Below are positions 46,103 to 55,660 of a stretch of 64,000 nucleotides of DNA, piece after piece. This DNA is from an uncultured bacterium. Lineage in GTDB: Bacteria; Myxococcota_A; Bradymonadia; UBA7976; VGTA01. The stretch is taken from assembly GCA_943788935.1 (NCBI GenBank), contig CALSSE010000005.1:62001-126000 (forward strand), written 5' to 3'. The position numbers and the translations under genes were made by a program. Each line of letters begins with the position of its first letter. Within the stretch, counting starts at the first letter, position 1. The notes below the pieces were generated by a model. The model made no database searches. It had not been told where the DNA came from and saw nothing but the letters and a program-made list of their open reading frames with translations.

Positions 46103-47113
46103 TCAGTAGCGGAGTGGGAGAGCAGAGTCAATCTTGGACGCTGTCCATAACCTCTTCATGTAAGCTCGCTTTCCTTTACGAAACTTCGCGCTCCTTAAAC
46201 GCTCATAGAAGATTTTTTGGACATCATCATAAGGAGTGTTGCTCGGCGCTTGTCGTGCTCCTCTCTTAATCAAATGCCAGCCGTATTTAGAGCGAATTGG
46301 AGAAGAGACATCATCCTCTTTTAAACTCCAAATTGTATCTTCAACGACCTTCACCATATCTCCCTTAGCCACAAAACCGATATCTCCACCTCTTGAGCGT
46401 AATGGCCCCTCGGAGTGACGTTGGACGAGGAGATGAAAGGGCTCACCTGCTAGAGAGCGTTTATGGATCACTTGAATCGCTTGGAAACCCTTATTTATTT
46501 GCTCTCGTGTAGGTCGAGAGGGGAGCTTAATGAGGAGCTGAGCTGCTCTTACTCTCTCCTCTCGCTTCAAGAAGGGCTCCTGCCTCACGTATTCGGCGCG
46601 TACCTCCTCTTCGCTGATCTTTAAGAGACCCGCTCGCTCCATTAAGAGCCCTGTCGTTGCATTAATCCACTTTTTGAGATGGATGGACTCTCTAGTCTCT
46701 CCGATTCGCCTTAAATAATCTTCTAGTCTCTCTTCTGTTTTATGGGTCTTAAGCAGAACCGCGATTGGATCCTCAAAACTTAAAGAGGTGAGCGATACAC
46801 CCACTCGATCTGCTTCTTTTCGAAGGACCAACTCCGAGACCAACGGCATTAAAGCCCTCTTGGAGAGTCGGTTCTCCAACTTTGGTTTACCTTTAGCTCG
46901 AGGATGAGTCTCATGGAGTCTCTCGATATGAGAAAAATAGAGTTGGCTGCTGACTGGTACACCATCGACTGTAGCAAGAGTCTCTGCTCGAGCCGACTGA
47001 ATCACGCTCAAATGACTAACTGTCAGTAAACCGCATAAAGAGAGCGCTAAATAGCTCTTAAAAATAAATGAGATATAACGAGACCAAGATGAGGTAGCAT
47101 TCTCTATTTGCAT
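46103..47113 (-). CDS. parvulin-type peptidyl-prolyl isomerase, exported (SurA/PpiC-like)
   Basis: 336 residues from the ATG at 47113, chosen because GGAG lies five bases upstream; the open frame extends 23 codons further. The signal peptide is SYLALSLCGLLTVSHL...ARA. Residues about 175-285 are the rotamase domain (RAAQLLIKLPS, GEPFHLLVQRHSEGPLRSRG, GDIGFVAKGDMV and IRSKYGWHLIKR), with an N-terminal SurA/trigger-like helical region. It is expected to assist folding of envelope proteins in the periplasm. No partner gene is adjacent. Confidence 0.85.
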   Translation of the reverse strand: MQIENATSSWSRYISFIFKSYLALSLCGLLTVSHLSVIQSARAETLATVDGVPVSSQLYFSHIERLHETHPRAKGKPKLENRLSKRALMPLVSELVLRKEADRVGVSLTSLSFEDPIAVLLKTHKTEERLEDYLRRIGETRESIHLKKWINATTGLLMERAGLLKISEEEVRAEYVRQEPFLKREERVRAAQLLIKLPSRPTREQINKGFQAIQVIHKRSLAGEPFHLLVQRHSEGPLRSRGGDIGFVAKGDMVKVVEDTIWSLKEDDVSSPIRSKYGWHLIKRGARQAPSNTPYDDVQKIFYERLRSAKFRKGKRAYMKRLWTASKIDSALPLRY

Positions 47114-47207
47114 AGGGACTCCTGCGAGAAGATGAATCAACTGAGAGAAATTGATTCTTGCTAATCTCTTCGTTGGAGACAACTATTTCTCATGGGGAGT
47201 TCTCATA

Positions 47208-47264
47208 TATAACAAGTTCCGTGAACTCTTGAGGGGAAGTTTGTTATAAGTTTACTCGGTAAAC
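47208..47264. other. two inverted repeats upstream of the parvulin gene
   Basis: TATAACAA (47208-47215) and its complement TTGTTATA (47241-47248) flank a 25-nt loop. GTTTAC TCG GTAAAC (47250-47264) is a perfect 6-bp inverted repeat with 3-nt loop. They lie between the 218-residue gene and the parvulin gene on the same strand. They may be operator sites or a weak terminator; no T-run follows. Confidence 0.35.
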
Positions 47265-47275
47265 AATCAGTCAGA

Positions 47276-47932
47276 CTATCGCTTTAATCGATAAATAAGT
47301 TTATCTCCCTCATTCTCAAAATAGCTTGTCCCTAGTTTACTAACGTCATGAACAAACTTAGTCCATTCTCGTGTTTTATTAGCAAAATCACTCTTACTGA
47401 TGTGGCCATTCTCTATTAGCTTTACAAATTTAGTTTGAAATTTCGTGCTCACTTGGCCAATCAAAGTATTCACTTCTTCTTCACTTAGACTAGGTACATC
47501 ACTCCAAGTGAATATATGAATGCCATTACGACTCTTATCAGGTTCAGCAAAATAAGGGAGTGTCGCTCCTTTATTATCGAACCAACGACGAATCGCTCCA
47601 GTGATTCCCCCAATCGATTTACGCGTAAAATTGGGATAATGTGCTTCCATCGCCTTAACGATTTGATCAGAATCAGCTACTTTTAATCTCTTTATCGTAG
47701 AGAGGAAGTAGAGGCTTTTAGCTTTGCTTATCATACTTTGATAATCTTGACGGACTTGCTCATCTATATTTGGGTTGCCCACCTGCTCGCTCGCGCGGCG
47801 AGCGTTGACTCTTTTCTTTACCGGCGTCGGTGCTGGAGCTGGAGCACCATTTAGACTCTCTAAGAGGCGAAGAACAGCCCCATAGACTTCTGGTTTCTTC
47901 ATATCCTCTTGGTTAATTTCTATGCTGATCAT
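47276..47932 (-). CDS. protein of unknown function, possible winged-helix
   Basis: 218 residues; GGAG seven bases upstream supports the ATG. After an alanine/proline linker (APAPAPTPVKKR) two helical segments follow. The region LKVADSDQIVKAMEAHYPNF then SIGGITGAIRRWFDNKG resembles a winged-helix DNA-binding core by pattern, but this is only inference. The gene lies in a more AT-rich stretch than its neighbours and is flanked by about 280 bp of AT-rich spacer on the priA side. No transposase or integrase gene is near, so horizontal transfer is not shown. Confidence 0.5.
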   Translation of the reverse strand: MISIEINQEDMKKPEVYGAVLRLLESLNGAPAPAPTPVKKRVNARRASEQVGNPNIDEQVRQDYQSMISKAKSLYFLSTIKRLKVADSDQIVKAMEAHYPNFTRKSIGGITGAIRRWFDNKGATLPYFAEPDKSRNGIHIFTWSDVPSLSEEEVNTLIGQVSTKFQTKFVKLIENGHISKSDFANKTREWTKFVHDVSKLGTSYFENEGDKLIYRLKR

Positions 47933-48211
47933 GGTATCTCTCCTTTATGATCGTATGATTGAGAGGGGTAAATGCCGTAAAGGATTGTAAAGTTAGTTAG
48001 CTTTATATCCATCATCTTTATAGCAAACAGAAGTGTTGATACCTGATTTGATAGTAAATTAATGTGTGGTTAGTAAATCAGGCTAATTATTGATAATGAT
48101 CACATAGAGCAGACTCTAAGACATTTGTCAACCTCTCTAAAGTAATTGTGGTATATTGTCAGCAAATTCAACATCCGCAAACTAGTACTATAAACGCCTA
48201 ATATTCATAAG

Positions 48212-50752
48212 TTAAAAAAAGTTATAAGGATCTACATCAATGAGGCAGTAGATCCCACTTCGTCTTATCCTATTCAACTGAGTCTGAATTCCTTGTAACT
48301 CTAAATGAAGGGCCTTCCGATTTGGACAGAGGAGTACTATAAGCCACCGTTGGAGTCCGTTCGCCATATTGACTGGAGCGATAACAGGTCCTCTTACCCT
48401 CACCGATGGAGCACATTGGGATAGGCGATCAGAAAGCGACTCTAAGGCTTGAGTGAGCTTCTCTCCTTGCTCTCCTCGAAGCCTGATCGTCGCCAAATAA
48501 CCAAAGGGTGGATAAGTGATCGCCTCACGTAGCGCTAACTCATAAGTAAAGAAGCGATGATAATCATGAGAGATCGCTGCCAATAGTCGCTCTTCAGATG
48601 GCCGGTACGTTTGAATAATCACCTCTCCACTGAGCGCCGCTCGACCCGCTCTACCAGAGACCTGAGATAAGAGCTGATATGAGCGCTCATTGGCTCTAAA
48701 GTCAGGGAGGTCAAGCCCCACATCAGCGTCGATCACCCCGACGAGAGTCACTCTAGGGAAATCATGCCCCTTGGTCACCATTTGGGTACCGATTAGAATA
48801 TCGACTCGATCACTATTCATTAGGCTGTGTAGCTCTTCGGGGCTGAGCTCACTGTCTTGATCAAGTCTCACAATATTAGCGCGTGGAAAGAGGGAGTGGA
48901 GCTGCTGCTCGACTCGCTCTGTTCCCCTCCCTACTGGCGCTAAGCTAGAGGTATAACATTGTGGGCACTCTGATGGGACATAAGCGTTAAAATCACAGTG
49001 ATGGCATTGCAACCTCTTACTCGATAAATGCCAAGGAAGTGGTAACAGGCAGTGCGGACACGAAAAGAGAAAGCCACAGCTCACGCAACGAACGCTCTGA
49101 CTAAAACCCCTGCGGTTCAAAAATAAGATGGTCTGCTCGCCACGTTTTAGTCGAATAGAGATCGCTTGGGCGAGAGTGTTGGTGATGGAGGTCGCCTCTT
49201 GAGTAATCATCCGACTCTTGGTTAAATCGATAACTCTCACTGTAGGTAAAGAAGCTCCCATAGGCCTTTGGCATAGAGTCACTAGCTGATATTTACCACA
49301 TAAGGTGTTTTGCATACTCTCTAAACTAGGTGTAGCTGTCCCTAGAATCACTGTACTCCCCTCAAAGGCCCCTCGCATAACTGCCATATCCCTGGCGTGA
49401 TACCTCACCCCTTCTTCTTGCTTATATGATGAGTCATGAGACTCATCTACAATGATGACTCCTAAGGAATTTAAAGGGCAAAACAAAGCAGATCTAGCTC
49501 CGATGAGAACACAAGGCCTCTGTTCGGTGAGCATACGCCAAGTCTGCAAGCGTTCTTTGGGGGTTAGTCGACTATGCCAAGCATATATGGGACACGTTAG
49601 ACGCTTGGTAAATCGATTGACTGTCTGGGGAGTTAAACCGATCTCAGGTACTAGAACTAACGCTTGCTTCCCCTCTCGTATGGCAGCCTCGATCACCTCC
49701 AAATAAACCTCAGTTTTGCCACTCCCCGTGACTCCATGTAGTAGAGTGACCGAGAAACCTTCCGTTTTCTCTATATGTTCCACCGCGAGTTTTTGCTCAT
49801 CAGTGAGCTCGATCACTCGCTCTGCGGAGCGACACTCGGCCTCTTCAGGCTGTGATAAATGCGCTGATGAATGCGCTGAGATCTCACCTGAACTCATCTC
49901 TTCGATCAACGGACGTGCTAAGAGCTCAACCTGTTGATCATCTAATAGGGCTCTCAGTGATTTCTTAACAGTGAGCGCTCTACGAGATGATAGCGAGCTC
50001 AAGAGCTCTGCATGCTCCATAGACTCTACAGCGCTCAAATGAGCGATGATCTCTTGAGTGACCTTCTCCTTCGATTTTGGTCTCTCTGTCGCCGAGTCCA
50101 CTAGGCGCCAACTATAGAGAGGAGAATGTAGACTCCGAGGAATTTTTAGACGGATGATCTCTTGACTCTCTCGCAAAGCGACCCACTCTTTTTGTCCAAT
50201 ATAGAATGGGACCTCTCTTTGTATAATAGGACCGAGGTGATTAATGACCTTAAGGGCAGAGAGTGAGCCCTCTAAGATCGATCGCTCAATAAGGTCACTT
50301 GTTGGAGGTGCTTGAGAATAGTCGATCTCTAAGCTGAGCTGAGTTGATGAGTGCTCCGACCTTAAAGAGTCATCCTCGGGGAAGTCACGCTGGGAGTTGA
50401 TCATATCGCCTGGTCGTGAGACCCAACGAGGCATGACGAGCTTAAGGGTCTCTCCAATCGGTACATGGTAGTATTGAGCGATATATTTTATTAGCGACAC
50501 AAGCGAAGGAGGCAGCTGAGGGATCCAATGTAAGGCCGCGGAAATCGTCTTAATTTTAGACATCTGGATCGACTCATCGACGGTGACCTCCATAATACAT
50601 CCCATCACCTGATCTCTTCCTAGAGGCGCGAGCACCCATTGACCGACCAGCTCCCTATCGAGTTGAGAGCTGATCATTCTATAAGTCAGCGATTCTGCTA
50701 TTGGACGAGGTAGGGCGACCTTGACTAATCGCTCTGTATCTAGTTGAGACAT
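48212..50752 (-). CDS. priA: primosomal protein N' (PriA helicase)
   Basis: 846 residues from the ATG at 50752, which matches the usual PriA N-terminus (VKVALPRPI); the frame extends 18 codons more, without clear support. Walker A GVTGSGKTEV, DESH box (IIVDESHDSSY), cysteine clusters CVSCGFLFSCPHC and CHHCDFNAYVPSECPQC (zinc module), and QMVTKGHDFPRVTLV all match PriA. It restarts stalled replication forks by binding DNA forks and loading the replisome. It is expressed leftward with 280 bp before the next gene, and diverges from the TPR/CHAT-like gene. Confidence 0.95.
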   Translation of the reverse strand: MSQLDTERLVKVALPRPIAESLTYRMISSQLDRELVGQWVLAPLGRDQVMGCIMEVTVDESIQMSKIKTISAALHWIPQLPPSLVSLIKYIAQYYHVPIGETLKLVMPRWVSRPGDMINSQRDFPEDDSLRSEHSSTQLSLEIDYSQAPPTSDLIERSILEGSLSALKVINHLGPIIQREVPFYIGQKEWVALRESQEIIRLKIPRSLHSPLYSWRLVDSATERPKSKEKVTQEIIAHLSAVESMEHAELLSSLSSRRALTVKKSLRALLDDQQVELLARPLIEEMSSGEISAHSSAHLSQPEEAECRSAERVIELTDEQKLAVEHIEKTEGFSVTLLHGVTGSGKTEVYLEVIEAAIREGKQALVLVPEIGLTPQTVNRFTKRLTCPIYAWHSRLTPKERLQTWRMLTEQRPCVLIGARSALFCPLNSLGVIIVDESHDSSYKQEEGVRYHARDMAVMRGAFEGSTVILGTATPSLESMQNTLCGKYQLVTLCQRPMGASLPTVRVIDLTKSRMITQEATSITNTLAQAISIRLKRGEQTILFLNRRGFSQSVRCVSCGFLFSCPHCLLPLPWHLSSKRLQCHHCDFNAYVPSECPQCYTSSLAPVGRGTERVEQQLHSLFPRANIVRLDQDSELSPEELHSLMNSDRVDILIGTQMVTKGHDFPRVTLVGVIDADVGLDLPDFRANERSYQLLSQVSGRAGRAALSGEVIIQTYRPSEERLLAAISHDYHRFFTYELALREAITYPPFGYLATIRLRGEQGEKLTQALESLSDRLSQCAPSVRVRGPVIAPVNMANGLQRWLIVLLCPNRKALHLELQGIQTQLNRIRRSGIYCLIDVDPYNFF

Positions 50753-51048
50753 AATCACTTTCTTAGATTCCACAACTCGGAAGAGACTGAAGAATAGACC
50801 ATACATCAGTCAGGAGCCAACTGAATAATCAGAGAAGTGACATTAGCTACAACGCTCTATCACCAAAGTAAAGCAATCAACAACTTAACCTTCTGAGACT
50901 TAATCTGTGCATAGTTTTTCGATGAGGATTCTTTCAATTTATGGGTTATTTTCTTGAAATGATGGGGTAGACTATTTTGTATTCAAGAGTACAGAATGTT
51001 CCACATGATGTATTTTATCTTAGGTATTGAATCGGGAGACAACTTTAC
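50753..51048. other. divergent spacer between priA and the TPR/CHAT-like gene
   Basis: About 300 bp, AT-rich near 50930-51030. TTGAAA at 50954 is a possible -35 element for the rightward gene, but no good -10 is seen. No RNA gene or repeat noticed. Confidence 0.35.
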
Positions 51049-54000
51049 ATGAAGGCAAATACAGGTAGCGTTGACCGCTCCTCACCAGGAGAGTCTAGAC
51101 CTTCTCCTAAGATGTCCAAGAAAACCTTATACACAGTCATTTTATGGGGAGCCTTATCGCTCGCATACTGCTTAAATGGCTTCTCTACTCACTCATTAAT
51201 GATTGAGTCTGCGCAGGCAGCGACTCCCGTAGAGCAATGGAAAGTCGCCTTTGATCGAGCCCGACAGAGATCTCAGACCGAACTGTTGTTTAAACTCATT
51301 GATGAGTCTCCTGGATTCGCTCAGATGTGGTTCTATGGTGAAGTCTTCTCTCTTGTGGCGCCCGCCTTTCCGAAAGCCAAGAAGGCGTCGCTTCAATCGA
51401 CTCTCAACTTAATCGCTCGCCGACTCTCAGAGAGAGGGGAGCATAGACCGCTTCTCCTCCTCGAGAAGCTCCCCCAGCGAGAACGATTCACGTCGATGTC
51501 AGATCAAGTGAATCTTCTCCAAGATAAACTCTTCGCTAAAGCAAATAATCTTCGACAATTCGAAGACCGTGTCAAAGTATGTCTCGAGTGGCTCGGTGAA
51601 GACGAGATCAGCGAATCTACATTCTATGCCTTGTTATATCGAGCTCTGCTCAGAACAGGCGCTGCTGGGTACATGGCCAATAAAAATGAGGAACTCTCTT
51701 ATTTGAGAGCAGCACAGCCGCTCGCCGAGTGTAAGATCATCTTCGGTGATGACACTACGCGATGGTCTGTCCTTCAAAAGTATAACTCAAGTTCAGAGTC
51801 TGATCAGAGCGCTTTATCTCTCTCAGCTGAGACCCTTCTTGAGCAAACTTTAACTGAGCTATGGGGACAATGGAAGCGACAAGAATGGGACATCGCCAGT
51901 AAGAATATGAGGCGTATTATAAACACTCTGCGCTATAAGAAGACCTCTTCTCAGGCCAGACTGTCCCTCGCTGTCCTCTTGGTCAGTGATTCGGTGATAC
52001 TCTTCAAGATGGGCCGATTAAACGACGCCATCCAAAGACTAGAGCGAGTGATCGAGAGCGCCTTCATCGAGACAGATCGACCCGCTCTTCAAAGCCTCCT
52101 TAAGTTAACACTCGCTGATTTCCTCACCGAGGCTAATCAGTGGGACCAAGTGAGCGCAACGCTCTCCTCAATGATCGATCAACCAAAGACATTCGAGGTC
52201 AGTCGAGTCGCTCAATCAAGAGTCGTCTTACTCACTCAGCGTCTCGTCAAAGCAGTGGAGACTCTTCATGAATCGGGGAGAGATCGTGAAGCGGTAGCGA
52301 TCTTTGAGATCACTCTTAAACTCTTCTCAATGATCACTGATGAGCGTTTCTCTTCCCTCTTATTACCGGACGCTCTCCGATCTCGTAGCCTTCTCGACAA
52401 GCGACTCGCTAGAGCCAGTTTTTATGCCCTTACCTCGCGCATCTATGAGTCGATCGGGGAGCTCAAGCTCGCTCGTGAGCAACTTGAGATCGCTAGAAAG
52501 AATCACCCACAACCTGAGGCAGCTCGCAGTCAACTCCTCACGTGGGATCTCGAAGAGGCTCGACTCGTCCTCAGGAGCGGAGACCCTCAAGCCGCTCTCG
52601 ATCAGCTCCTACCACTCAGTACAACTCTATACAAAGAACAACGTCGAGAAGCGCTCGCCATCGCTGCTAATATCATCAGCGAGGCCTATCATCTATTAGC
52701 CAAAGACAAGCCCTCCTTTGTCTTCGCCAATTATGGTCTACAGCTCTTGAGTACACTCAAAGATCTTGAGGCGACGAAAAGTTTACACGCGACTTTACAT
52801 GCTCAAGCGGCCTATGCGCTCACTGTTTTAGGGTTCAATCAACAAGCGATTGACCGACTCGAGAAATCCATCACGATAGAACCTAATGCATCACGATCTT
52901 TTCATCTCGCATGGTTATATAGTGACCAAGGCGATCAAGAGCGAGCTCTTGAGTCGATCAACCGAGCGACAAAACTTCCGCTAAAGAAAGCGATCATCCG
53001 TGGTTGCCTGCTCGCGAGAGTTGGTCAATATCAGGAGGCGATTGAATTTCTTCAAGCCTATACCTTGACCAATGATCCTCAATCTTCAATCACTGGTCGC
53101 CTTTGCCTCAGCTATGCCTCAGTAATGAGTGACAGCCGTTCTGACCTCACCTTTCTTGAGCGTCCTATCCCCTCACTTCAAAGACTACTTAAAGATCCAA
53201 GATATACTTGGCGTGTAGAGGCGATCCAAGCTCTTAAACTCGCTAAGCGCGGCCGTAGTGAAAAAGCCATCGAGCTAGCGACTCAAGCTCTCAAGCGATG
53301 GCGTGCCTTGAATGCAGAAAGACCTAGTCTAGGGTGGCATCTTGAGTCACAAGTCTTCGCGCTCCCCGCTGACCCAATCGCTGTATTTAAGCTCATCCTC
53401 CAAAAGAGATTCACCGAGCGACCCAAGAGCGCGTCAGCTCTCGCTCGCGATCTATCTCTCACCATGTGGGTTGATGCCCAACGTTTACCTCTCCCTCCTA
53501 CAAGAGATGAGATTAAAACCCAACTCAGCGCCACAGCCATTGACCATCTAAATCAATCGCTCATCAACACTGCTCGATTAAGCGGTCTTCTCGCTCAAGA
53601 GACGAGAGCACCTCAGCTCATAAAAAACGCCCATGATACGCTAGTGAAGCAGACTAAGAAGAGCGGTGCTCTCACCGCAGAACTCTTCCTTAGTCAGCCT
53701 AAGCTCCCCTCCGTAGCCGAGGCCTACAATCTTTATTTTGTTGAGCGCGCTGGACAACTTTATCGATTAACAATAACCCCGCAAGGGGATGAAGATTTAG
53801 CCCGATTAGGGAAGACCTCAACACTGCGACCTCGGCTAGAAAAGTGGCTACAACTGATCACTCAAAGTCCTAAAGTGATTGAAACAAAGAAGAGTTCGCG
53901 TGTCCCTAAGCGACTGAAAGACCCACACTACACTCTGTGGCAAGAAAGTTATAAGCTCGCTCGGATCCTTCTCCCTCGCCGACTACTCTCAGAGAAGCGC

Positions 54001-55419
54001 AAGGAGAGCGCCGGAGCAGTGGTGATGTGGTCAAAGCTCAACATTGATCTTCCTTGGGGAGCTCTGATCACCAAGAATCCCACTCGATTCACTCAAGGCC
54101 CCTCTCCTCGTTTCCTAGCCCAACAGTACCCTGTATTCTCGGGCCTGCTCTCCATGAGGTCAGGAGATGATCGAGGGAGGGCTCAAGCACCTAAAGGTAA
54201 TGTGAAAAGGATCGGTCCATTTACATCTAGTCCTTGTCAAGTGAACACCTCAACCTGCGTCCTTAAGCCGGCGGCAGTGGTGTCACCCGTAGACATAATA
54301 CCCCAACAGCTCCTCTCAGCTAAACGTATTCCGCTAGATGGAGCTAGAGGGTTATTATGGGCTCTACCGATTAATAGAGTTAACCCCTCTCAATGGGTCG
54401 CGGGTGGGCTAGAGCGATGGTCTACTCTCCCTTCATCTGAGATAAACTCTACAGCTTCATGGATACACTTCGAGCAATCAATGCTCAACGCTAGTAACTT
54501 GAGAGCTCCGCTTCTCAACCTCTACTCTCGAGGGGTGGAGAGCTTCTCATGGTCTAAATGGTTCACAAGTGAGGATCAGCTCAGTCGCCCTCTAATTTCC
54601 TTCAACCGGGGCCGTGAGATCGCGACTGCTGAGCGATTTGCCCAACAAGAAGCCTTGAGTACAAAGGTAGACCTCGCCGTAGGGGGAATCCCTCGATATC
54701 ACCCTTACTTTTGGGCTCATACACAGTTTATACATAGTGCCTCAGCAATCACCGCGGCGCTCTCAGAGATGAGAGGGGAAACATTACCCGCGGAGAAAGA
54801 AGATCCGAAAGCTAAAGGCACTCTAAGCAGTGAGCCTCCCTCGAAGACTAGCCTCGAAGACCCCTTCGCTGAAGAGCCTCCAAAAGCACAAGAGCCTCCA
54901 AAGGCACAAGAGCCTCCAAAAGCACAAGAGCCTCCAAAAGCACAAGAGCCTCCAAAGGCACAAGAGCCTCCAAAGGCACAAGAGCCTCCAAAAGCACAAG
55001 AGCCTCCAAAAGCACAAGAGCCTCCAAAAGCACAAGAGCCTCCAAAAGCACAAGAGCCTCCAAAAGCACAAGAGCCTCCAAAAGCACAAGAGCCTCCAAA
55101 AGCACAAGAGCCTCCAAAAGCCAAGACCTCCAAAAGCCAAGAGCCTCCAAAAGCACAAGAGCCTCCAAAAGCACAAGAGCCTCCAAAAGCACAAGAGCCT
55201 CCAAAGAGCACAAGAGCCTCCAAAAGCACAAGAGCCTCCAAAAGCACAAGAACCTCCAAAGGCACAAGAGCCTCCAAAAGCACAAGAGCCTCCAAAAGCA
55301 CAAGAGCCTCCAAAAGCACAAGAGCCTCCAAAAGCACAAGAGCCTCCAAAAGCACAAGAGCCTCCAAAAGCACAAGAGCCTCCAAAAGCTCAAGAGCCTC
55401 CAAAAGCACAAGAGCCTAA
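51049..55419 (+). CDS. exported TPR protein with degenerate CHAT-like domain and EPPKAQ repeat tail
   Basis: 1456 residues as read. A signal-like segment occurs at residues about 24-50 (LWGALSLAYCLNGFS). Residues about 60-800 are helical TPR-like repeats (for example HLAWLYSDQGDQERALESIN). Residues about 890-1240 resemble a CHAT domain by order: LYFVERAGQLYRLTI, LARILLPRRLL, LNIDLPWGALI and final RYHPYFWAHTQFI. The catalytic His and Cys positions are not evident, so it may be a pseudo-protease. An EPPKAQ array of about 30 units follows. Indels inside the array (three single deletions at 55121-55138, one insertion near 55206) shift the frame, giving an early stop at 55419. A tail in the original frame continues to 55638. 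A periplasmic scaffold role is inferred. Confidence 0.7.
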   Translation: MKANTGSVDRSSPGESRPSPKMSKKTLYTVILWGALSLAYCLNGFSTHSLMIESAQAATPVEQWKVAFDRARQRSQTELLFKLIDESPGFAQMWFYGEVFSLVAPAFPKAKKASLQSTLNLIARRLSERGEHRPLLLLEKLPQRERFTSMSDQVNLLQDKLFAKANNLRQFEDRVKVCLEWLGEDEISESTFYALLYRALLRTGAAGYMANKNEELSYLRAAQPLAECKIIFGDDTTRWSVLQKYNSSSESDQSALSLSAETLLEQTLTELWGQWKRQEWDIASKNMRRIINTLRYKKTSSQARLSLAVLLVSDSVILFKMGRLNDAIQRLERVIESAFIETDRPALQSLLKLTLADFLTEANQWDQVSATLSSMIDQPKTFEVSRVAQSRVVLLTQRLVKAVETLHESGRDREAVAIFEITLKLFSMITDERFSSLLLPDALRSRSLLDKRLARASFYALTSRIYESIGELKLAREQLEIARKNHPQPEAARSQLLTWDLEEARLVLRSGDPQAALDQLLPLSTTLYKEQRREALAIAANIISEAYHLLAKDKPSFVFANYGLQLLSTLKDLEATKSLHATLHAQAAYALTVLGFNQQAIDRLEKSITIEPNASRSFHLAWLYSDQGDQERALESINRATKLPLKKAIIRGCLLARVGQYQEAIEFLQAYTLTNDPQSSITGRLCLSYASVMSDSRSDLTFLERPIPSLQRLLKDPRYTWRVEAIQALKLAKRGRSEKAIELATQALKRWRALNAERPSLGWHLESQVFALPADPIAVFKLILQKRFTERPKSASALARDLSLTMWVDAQRLPLPPTRDEIKTQLSATAIDHLNQSLINTARLSGLLAQETRAPQLIKNAHDTLVKQTKKSGALTAELFLSQPKLPSVAEAYNLYFVERAGQLYRLTITPQGDEDLARLGKTSTLRPRLEKWLQLITQSPKVIETKKSSRVPKRLKDPHYTLWQESYKLARILLPRRLLSEKRKESAGAVVMWSKLNIDLPWGALITKNPTRFTQGPSPRFLAQQYPVFSGLLSMRSGDDRGRAQAPKGNVKRIGPFTSSPCQVNTSTCVLKPAAVVSPVDIIPQQLLSAKRIPLDGARGLLWALPINRVNPSQWVAGGLERWSTLPSSEINSTASWIHFEQSMLNASNLRAPLLNLYSRGVESFSWSKWFTSEDQLSRPLISFNRGREIATAERFAQQEALSTKVDLAVGGIPRYHPYFWAHTQFIHSASAITAALSEMRGETLPAEKEDPKAKGTLSSEPPSKTSLEDPFAEEPPKAQEPPKAQEPPKAQEPPKAQEPPKAQEPPKAQEPPKAQEPPKAQEPPKAQEPPKAQEPPKAQEPPKAQEPPKAQEPPKAKTSKSQEPPKAQEPPKAQEPPKAQEPPKSTRASKSTRASKSTRTSKGTRASKSTRASKSTRASKSTRASKSTRASKSTRASKSTRASKSSRASKSTRA
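54874..55416. repeat. 18-bp in-frame tandem repeat encoding EPPKAQ (about 30 units)
   Basis: Nearly identical 18-bp units; AAA versus AAG in the lysine codon is the most common difference. A block near 55119-55141 has three single-base deletions that restore frame together, and one extra G near 55206 does not. Confidence 0.9.
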
Positions 55420-55638
55420 TGAAAACGAGTTAGAAGACCCCTTTGCTGATCCCCCTACGACAGATGAAGAGACGATGAAGAGACTGATGAAGAGACTGAT
55501 GAAGAGACTGATGAGAGCGAGCTAGAAGACCCCTTTGCCGATGACCCTTCGACAACCGAAGAGATCAATAAGAACGAGCTAGAGGATCCCTTCGCTGATG
55601 AGACTGCACCGAGTTTAGCTGAACCTGACTTTGAGTAA
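55420..55638 (+). pseudogene. shifted-frame C-terminal tail of the TPR/CHAT-like gene
   Basis: Beyond the stop at 55419 the ancestral frame continues as NENELEDPFADPPTTDEET, then four DEET units (12-bp repeat at 55463-55515 with one T missing at 55473), then ESELEDPFADDP, NELEDPFADET and AEPDFE up to TAA at 55636-55638. The LEDPFA motif also occurs before the repeat array (SLEDPFAEEP), which shows this is the real ending of the same protein. Either two indels broke the gene, or the assembly has errors in repeats. Confidence 0.75.
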
Positions 55639-55660
55639 TCGCTCGCTAAAAGTGTGTCGA

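Noticed and set aside
47276..48211. AT-rich segment as a mobile island
   Set aside because: No integrase, transposase, tRNA or target-site duplication was visible; composition alone is not enough.
54717..55411. Minus-strand frames rich in LLEAL and FGGSCA repeats
   Set aside because: Translations of the complementary strand of the 18-bp array; periodic repeats open all frames.
54830..55525. Plus-strand frame overlapping the EPPKAQ array in another frame
   Set aside because: It is the ancestral frame of the same gene after the indel near 55206, not a separate gene; treated as tail of the TPR/CHAT-like gene.
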